In this document: in pieces, positions 57,696 to 64,000 of the stretch
How the letters are laid out: the number at the start of each line of letters is the position of its first letter
How positions within the stretch are numbered: position 1 is the stretch's first letter
Origin: Heliocidaris erythrogramma
Taxonomy: Eukaryota; Echinodermata; Echinoidea; Camarodonta; Echinometridae
Length of the DNA stretch: 64,000 nt
Direction of reading: 5' to 3'
Assembly: GCA_025617745.1 (NCBI GenBank)
Contig: CM046866.1
Span: 14,577,725-14,641,724 of the forward strand
Translations under genes and position numbers: made by a program
Notes under the pieces: generated by a model
Seen by the model: only the letters and a program-made list of their open reading frames with translations
The model's database searches: none
Told to the model about the DNA's origin: nothing

Positions 57696-58994
57696 CTAGA
57701 CTTGAATTCGTCACGAAGACGAATTAGGTGGTCTGTCCTTAATTTGCACGATCATGATTGTAATCAGGATGATCATAATAATGGGGAAATGCTAAACTGA
57801 AGATAGGATGTCAAGAAATGCCATGAATGGAGATGCTTCTTGAGGACAGGAATGTAGCAAAATGTGTAACGGTCATTGTAAAATGATTATGGTGATGATG
57901 ATAATGGTGATTATGATGATTATAATGATATAATGATGATGGCGATGATATAATAATAGCGATGATGATCATGACGGTGACGATAATAATGATGATGATA
58001 CAGGATACTTGGGAGATTAACCCCATAGCTCTAATACAGGACAGGAAATCACAATTTCCATAGGGTTGTACACAAACTACTGCACACTACTTTCTAATAG
58101 ACATAATATGGAAAATAAGGCAGTTTATTACATGATTTGTGATTTTTTATGTTACAATAGTCGAAGAGGATGGTAAAATGACAGGCAAAAAGAAGCCAAA
58201 AAAAAAAAAAAATCGGCCCCGGGGATCGAACCAGGTACCTTGACCATGGTAGTCATGTGCTTTACCGATAGACCAGAATATTTCCCATAGAGATAGCACG
58301 TAAACGAAAACGGGATTCTCAAATCACATTTTGTACTGAAAAATTGGGCATGATCCGACATCTGATCAAAAATTGGAGGGCTTACTAATGAAAGCTTATA
58401 GTCTCAGCTACAAACATATTAAAATCTGGAGGAAATAGACCAAAAATAACTGAGATACTGCTCAGAGAACGATGTCATGTAGATTCATGATTCGAAAAAA
58501 AATCATCTTCCATAGACATAACACGCAAATAGGGAAAAATTTGATTTGACATGTCGTCTTTAATTGAAGATTTCAGTGTGTGTGATGACGTCATCAAAAT
58601 GAATAATGGTGGCAAGAAGTCTCGTAGAGAATTGTTGCAGCTATAACATATCAAAATTTGGGAGAAAAACGACCAATAATTACGAATCTAGAGCCAAATT
58701 TGCATAAATGTGTGATGACGTCAAAACAAACATGAAAAATGGAAATTTTGACTTCTGGCGCTATTTTGATGACGTCATAATGTTTATAAGGGTCAAATGA
58801 TACATGAAATCATATCTATGATTCATACCCTACCTGATGATGAAAAAAAAGTTGGGGGTTTATGGACTATTTAAAGAGCTAGAGTTAATTTTGTAGAGGC
58901 ATGTTTTTGCACTTTTTACGTTATTTTCGCCATAGATGCGCGCACGGATTTTGAAATTTGACGCGCCCGTACGACTTTATTATTGATTGAAATT
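57696..58994 (-). mobile_element. Array unit 9, runs into the gap
   Basis: Same variant edge as unit 8 and type-A contents. The sequence stops at the N block, so the array's length is unknown. Confidence 0.65.
58213..58275 (-). ncRNA. tRNA-like segment, type A
   Basis: As at 43927 and 48251. Confidence 0.6.
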
Positions 58995-59494
58995 NNNNNN
59001 NNNNNNNNNNNNNNNNNNNNNNNNNNNNNNNNNNNNNNNNNNNNNNNNNNNNNNNNNNNNNNNNNNNNNNNNNNNNNNNNNNNNNNNNNNNNNNNNNNNN
59101 NNNNNNNNNNNNNNNNNNNNNNNNNNNNNNNNNNNNNNNNNNNNNNNNNNNNNNNNNNNNNNNNNNNNNNNNNNNNNNNNNNNNNNNNNNNNNNNNNNNN
59201 NNNNNNNNNNNNNNNNNNNNNNNNNNNNNNNNNNNNNNNNNNNNNNNNNNNNNNNNNNNNNNNNNNNNNNNNNNNNNNNNNNNNNNNNNNNNNNNNNNNN
59301 NNNNNNNNNNNNNNNNNNNNNNNNNNNNNNNNNNNNNNNNNNNNNNNNNNNNNNNNNNNNNNNNNNNNNNNNNNNNNNNNNNNNNNNNNNNNNNNNNNNN
59401 NNNNNNNNNNNNNNNNNNNNNNNNNNNNNNNNNNNNNNNNNNNNNNNNNNNNNNNNNNNNNNNNNNNNNNNNNNNNNNNNNNNNNNNNNNNNNN
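58995..59494. other. 500-base assembly gap
   Basis: Placeholder N block inside or at the end of the tandem array. The true distance is probably larger. Confidence 0.99.
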
Positions 59495-61290
59495 ACTTTC
59501 TTGCAACACCCCATAAGAGTACATTTTAACAGTTATTATAAGTGGAGTATCAACGAAAGATGGGGTGTCGGGTACGTAACCTAAAAAAAAGATAACATCC
59601 CCATCAAATAGTTTTCAGAATACCGATTTAAGGGTATTTTAAGTGTATGTTTTAGCTTTTAAACTTAGTATAGAGTTTAACATAGAAGTTTTCAGAATAC
59701 GGCCCACTGTCAGATATTAACAACTTACTTCTTAAATACAAAAAAATATGTATACAAAATGGGGAAACAAAATTGACAGGATTTGTGAACACAGGAGACC
59801 GTCATCATGAGCGTTTAACTTGATGATCATTTCAGGATCTCGTAAATTCGCCTCTCCCCCCCCCCCCCCCCCCTCCAGCAGTCGGCGTATATAGTTCATA
59901 AATGGCTTGAAGGGTTGAAGATTTGAAAAAAAATATGTAATTGTTTTGCTCGCTATATCATGTAAGTTTCATATAACTCCTGCTAAAATATTGCGCCCCC
60001 AATATAGGATAAAGTGTATAAAACAGCATTTGCAAAGGAGTTTAACTTTTGAAATAAATCTCAACTTCCGGTAGCCTTGCTGAATTTCTCGACTATTTCT
60101 TAAGCCTATGTAGGGTTTTCGTTAGTTTTGCTCCCGATTGTAGAAGTGAGTGAATTGAAAACAGTTTATCAATATATAGACTTCGAGCTTATCTACCGCT
60201 CAAATGCGGTGGTCAATTGCAAAATTTCCTGGGTAAAATGCACAAGAAATTGCGCTTTTTATGGTTAAAAATGGAAAAATTTGCCGCTCGGTTTGTTTTG
60301 AAGTTTGAAGTTCATTTGTTCCTCATTTACATCAAAACAATTTTTCAGAAACGATATTACAAGCATATTTGTCAATTTTCAAAACATAGGGATAAAGAAC
60401 TCAAATCAAGTACAATGTACAGTAAATAAGTAGAAAGTTTGAGAGATATATATATATATTATATGAACGACTGGCAAATAGAACAAAAAAAATAAAATGT
60501 GGGGAGCCTAAATAAACAGCATTGCTTGTAAATGATTAGGCTCCCGTATAGAGTAATTAATTCTGGTTGGGATGCAATAAAAAGGCGAGACAGATTAGAA
60601 GTATCAGATTTACAAAAGCACAAGGAGAGCAAAGCTCAGAATGTGGTCGGAGTAAAGAAACTAAAAAGACGAAAGAGAAGAAGGAAAAAAAAGAAGAAAA
60701 AGCAGAAGAGAAAGAAGAAGGAGAAGAAACAAATGTAAATGCATGACAATGTAACACAAACAAAGTACATGTGACCACCTGTCCGTTTAACTCTTTCAGT
60801 GCCGATGGCAGGCACGTATATGTGACAAATAGACCTGTCATTTCCATTCACCAAGTGCTCGACCACAGGTTTGGTAGTCAATATATATCAAAAGTTTAAG
60901 CATAAATCAAGCATTCTAAATATGATTATAATTATATGCTACCATAGAAAATTTCAGAGAAAATTGCAGATTTTGAAAAACATTGAAAAAAGGTAAACAA
61001 ATGAAAACCCAATATATATTGGACAAAACAAGAAACTCAATGTAATTTTCAATAATTCTTATGCATAAAGTTGGGTAAAGTAATAATGTTTGGTGTCATA
61101 AGAAATGGCACTAAATTTGCTACAAGTTTTGTCCATAATATTTTGTGAAATAATAGATTGTTAGTGAAGTGCAGACATTTGAAAATAAGCATTGATCACA
61201 TTTTTGGTAAAATGTTGAAGAGAGCTAAACCCACTGGCACAGTAAGAGGTAGGCCTAAAGGAATTGTAGGAGCTAGTGCTACCAACTAGT
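59495..61290. other. No gene recognised
   Basis: AT-rich DNA with a C run near 59857 and an AAG-rich tract at 60660-60735, which yields a spurious Lys-rich frame. Confidence 0.55.
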
Positions 61291-61299
61291 TATATTCAG

Positions 61300-61685
61300 G
61301 CTGTTCAAGAATTTGGATCCAGTGAAGGTGATTGTTTTGTTTGCAAAAAACGGTGCGAGTTCGTGGGAGGTGGAAATGGTTTGTCTAGTTGGATAGGAAC
61401 TTTAATTTTCTCCATTCGAGTTATGGAGCTATTTCCCCATGCCAGTATACAATAGTTAAGATAAGGCAAGATTAGGGCAGAACAGAGTATAAGCATAACA
61501 TGAGAAGGTACAAAATGTTTCAACTTGTTCATTACACCTGAATTACGTGACAAAAGTTTACATAAGTAATCAATTTGAACTTTCCATGTTAGTTTGCTAT
61601 CTACTATGAAAACACCCACAATTTGGTAGATTCAACCTGGGCGATAATTTTAATGTTTATTTGTATATTACCTGGTAAGGTTTAT
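61300..61685 (-). pseudogene. LINE fragment (CR1/L2-like), end of reverse transcriptase
   Basis: The minus strand encodes GNIQINIKIIAQVESTK, then after a frame change VDSKLTWKVQIDYLCK and LKHFVPSHVMLILCSALILP and LNYCILAWGNS. These match the thumb region of CR1/L2/Rex-type reverse transcriptases (LGV.ID.kLtW..HI....k......L......l....L.Y....WG). No active site is present. It is a different clade from the two large LINEs. Confidence 0.75.
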
Positions 61686-61876
61686 ATAGAATTACTAAAG
61701 AACGCAACACCTGAGATCTGCAATTTCAACGACACCACTGAGACAATGATATTGATTTTTGTTTTATAAGTTAGAATATTCCGAGTAATATTACATCTAT
61801 TTTGGGTAAGGTGTCTTGATTCTACTGTTATTTCTTTGAGGCAATGTCGTTTTCAAAATTTGCTACTTTTGTGCCC

Positions 61877-61961
61877 TTTGTCATGCTTGAAGCTGCGAGA
61901 AATTTGCGCATGTATGGTAAGCCGGCATGCGCAAATTTCTTGCTGCTTTAAGCATGACAAA
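61877..61961. mobile_element. 85-bp foldback element abutting a splice donor
   Basis: TTTGTCATGCTTGAAGCTGC...GCGCATG and CATGCGCAAATTTC...AAGCATGACAAA form arms of about 36 bp with a 12-bp loop. It starts a few bases inside the intron of the Death-domain exon. Confidence 0.75.
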
Positions 61962-61965
61962 TTAC

Positions 61966-62224
61966 CTTTTTGTAGGAAATCTGCCTGCTTTGGGAATTCC
62001 TCACGCAGTTTGTCGAGAAGGGAGCTAAGTACATCGCTAGTACAGTCTGAGTTTGAGTTTCGCCATACTTTCAACATCCGTAGAATTCCTCCGTCAGTGT
62101 CTTTGTCGACAAGGTTGACATATCGTTTGGCGAATCCTAGCTGCTCACCAAGTTTTATGAGGTCTTCTGGCTTGAACTGCTGTGCCAGCAGGTCCAAGTC
62201 ATTGTCAGTTACAGAAGAAGCCAT
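61966..62224 (-). CDS. Death-domain first exon, NLR-like or adaptor gene
   Basis: The ATG at 62224 opens MASSVTDNDLDLLAQQFKPE, then LIKLGEQLGFAKRYVNLVDK, GGILRMLKVWRNSNSDC and LLDKLREEFPKQADFLQK before the donor AAAAAG|GTAAT. The helices and the LG...Y......W....sd..L...L motif are those of a Death domain. The exon ends in phase 1, which is the phase required by the Death exon at 16960-17277 on the same strand. It could therefore be the first exon of that NLR, or of another gene whose next exon is in the gap. The next recognised sequences downstream are a LINE fragment and the satellite array. Confidence 0.75.
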
Positions 62225-62843
62225 CTTTTCACATGTGCTCTGCTTTTAACATATCGGAAAAAAGAAAATATGAGAACATAATCAAAATCCATGTATCTAT
62301 TTAAGATAATATTCCAAGAGCCTTCCCGAAATAACCAACCAATCAAGCCCATCATTATGTATCTGTTGCCTTCCCGCCTTAATTAATCAATTACGCTCAT
62401 TCTGTTTGTATCCACATGATGTGAACCTGAGTATTCTAATTGTCTTAAAGATAAAGTTCAGTTCTTGTTATGCAATCACATTTTGAAAGAAACTGCTTTG
62501 AAGCAATTGGAAAAGGTTTATTATGTATAGTACCTAAGAATTGGTGTATACTGTGAGGGTTTTCTTAATGAGAAGAGATTGACTGAATCTTACTGAAAGT
62601 CACATGAACTACAGAAAAGGGTGTATAGGACTATAAATATGTGGCATTGAAGTGTGGTCCCAACCTTTCAGCTATTTCTCGTCATATTTCGAATATGAGG
62701 GGATTTGAAGAGCTATCCTTTTCAGGATACAATTATTCATTATATCCTTCCATACTGTCATGAAAAAAAACCCCAAAAATCTCAATTATTTCACTTTCAC
62801 CGACCGTAGTGCCTATCCCGAAAGAAACGCCTACAAGTTTGAC
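62225..62843. other. Upstream region of the Death exon, no features
   Basis: AT-rich. It should contain the promoter if 62224 is the start codon; no TATA box or other element stands out. Confidence 0.5.
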
Positions 62844-63057
62844 TAGTGGCGTATAAATTACGACGCCCGGGGAAAACAATGAAGTGCCCCCCCCCCCCCC
62901 CCCCAACTTACCCAAACTTATATACTTTATTGTACACGCGAGAAAGCAAAGCGACCGAGCGTTATGTCTTAGGGATTTTCTACAACCAAAATCCATGCAT
63001 TTTACCCAGGACAATCAGTAATTACGCACTGCAATTGAGGGTTAAAGATTCGAATTT

Positions 63058-63096
<39 letters not shown>

Positions 63097-63694
63097 TTCC
63101 GCTTTTATATAGCGCCTAATACATGGTTGTGTTTCTAAGCGCTTTACAGATATATTATTACCATTGATAAACGGTTTTCTATTCATTTCCTTCCCAAATG
63201 GGGCGCAAAACCATTGGTAAATTTATCGTGGAATTTAGGGATGCAGCGGAAAGTTGCGTTTTCTTTCAAATGTTGAACCTTTTCAAATTTTATCCACTTT
63301 ATCCTATAATAATAGGGGCGCAATATTTAACAATAGGCTGATGAAAGTTGCAGGAGCCGTGGAGGGGGAGGGGCACTGATTTGATTTCGCTCATTAATTT
63401 TGAACCTATTTTCCGAGGTTTTATGAAACGTGTCTACTCAAAAGAAAGTGCTCCCCCCCCCCCCCTCCCCGAGCAACGAGATTTAAACTTTACTTGCAAA
63501 CTTTTGAAGCCTTTAAAAACGCTATTGGTAAAATATATGCTGGAACATGATGCAAGGAAGCAGACTGAGTTGTAGAAAATGTTCGCATTTTACGAAAAAA
63601 AAAGGATTTCTGGTGCCTTTTTGCCTTTTGTGCTTCCTATCTTTTGCTTGCGCCTCCCCCCCCCCCCCCCCCCGCCTCCGTGCATACGCCACTG
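62844..63694. mobile_element. 851-bp hAT-like non-autonomous element
   Basis: Ends TAGTGGCGTAT and ATACGCCACTG are inverted, and the 8-bp duplication AGTTTGAC abuts both exactly. The interior has poly-C runs near 62887, 63455 and 63657 and a nested SINE tail. No transposase. Confidence 0.85.
63058..63165 (-). mobile_element. SINE 3' end with (TTA)n, nested in the hAT-like element
   Basis: The minus strand reads TAATATATCTGTAAAGCGCT, TAGAAACACAACCATG, then GGCGCTATATAAAAGCGG and (TTA)n. The first part equals the 3' end of the SINE at 6893-7152, so this shows the tail that copy lacks. Confidence 0.8.
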
Positions 63695-63702
63695 AGTTTG
63701 AC

Positions 63703-64000
63703 AAAGCTCCGCCTGACGGACCACTTCTCAAAGAATGTATAATTATCGCTTGGCTCTTGGGGATACTGCCCATGATCTTGATAAGCAATAGTTCGGAAGT
63801 CGCAGCAATGTGTCAACAAAACAGTACCCTTTCAAACCAGGGAGGTGGAAGAGTCCCTTGTCAAACTTATTGAACATGTGCACAGAAGCGCAGACAAGAT
63901 CGGTACCATGTCAACTCTCGTATTCACGGACTTGACCGTACCACAGCGTTCGATCTTGTACTGCATGGGTGTCCGCCAATCGTTGATTCCGTAGACTAAC
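63703..64000. other. No gene recognised
   Basis: Non-repetitive-looking sequence with no clear coding signal. Confidence 0.45.

Noticed and set aside
43927-58275. Eight tRNA genes
   Set aside because: The acceptor stem is not formed and the T stem is mismatched. Only the promoter boxes and terminator are tRNA-like.
43416-58994. Hammerhead motif in the CATGAGGACGAA hairpin of each array unit
   Set aside because: It has a GAGGACGAA-like look but lacks CTGATGA and the GAAA spacing. It is a plain stem-loop with an 8-bp stem.
60532-60738. Lys/Arg-rich small protein
   Set aside because: AAG/GAAG low-complexity sequence, no homology or splice context.

Overview
The window is animal nuclear DNA. 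It has GT-AG introns, a Death-NACHT (NLR-type) immune receptor gene, CG-poor AT-rich intergenic DNA, tRNA-derived SINEs, I/Jockey-like LINEs, a Penelope-like element and many small terminal-inverted-repeat transposons with long poly-G/poly-C tracts. NLRs with an N-terminal Death domain, together with this repeat mix, suggest a marine deuterostome, most likely an echinoderm or close relative. This placement is inference; no species can be named from the sequence. Two 500-base N blocks are scaffold gaps.

Layout. 1-10 kb is repeat-rich: a TTAA-type element, SINEs, a 5'-truncated LINE (4.1-7.4 kb) with a SINE fragment in its 3' half, a palindromic repeat and a poly-G element. 10-17.3 kb holds the best gene, a minus-strand NLR: a Death exon, one 1.5-kb NACHT exon and at least three leucine-rich C-terminal exons, with a 1.3-kb polypurine minisatellite in one intron. 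17.3-27 kb has no gene I recognise. It carries small inverted-repeat elements, two blocks of a degenerate 16-bp 'TTAGACCAA' word, and a palindrome with hammerhead-ribozyme cores.

27.4-40.8 kb is one LINE copy broken by nested insertions. Two 8-bp-TSD MITEs of a single family sit inside it. An 8.9-kb segment bounded by terminal inverted repeats splits its ORF1 in the middle of a zinc knuckle. Inside that segment are a MADF-type exon at the left end and three exons of a leucine-rich-repeat gene resembling LRRC20. A Penelope-like element in inverted duplication, with a hammerhead core in each arm, lies in an intron of that gene. The likely order of events is LINE, then the TIR-bounded segment, then the Penelope insertion.

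43.4-59.0 kb is a tandem array of nine units (0.4-2.5 kb). Each unit starts with the same hairpin and CTAG end, which looks like a Helitron/Helentron 3' terminus on the minus strand. The units carry ATG/ATC-rich microsatellites, a tRNA-like Pol III box pair followed by a T-run, several perfect TGACGTCA palindromes and CG-rich segments. The array runs into a gap. 59.5-64 kb contains an L2/CR1-like LINE fragment, a second Death-domain exon (minus strand, with its own ATG) whose splice donor is followed at once by an inverted-repeat element, and an 851-bp hAT-like element with a nested SINE tail.

The two Death exons are on the same strand and their splice phases match. They could belong to one NLR with a 45-kb intron or to two neighbouring genes; the sequence does not decide.
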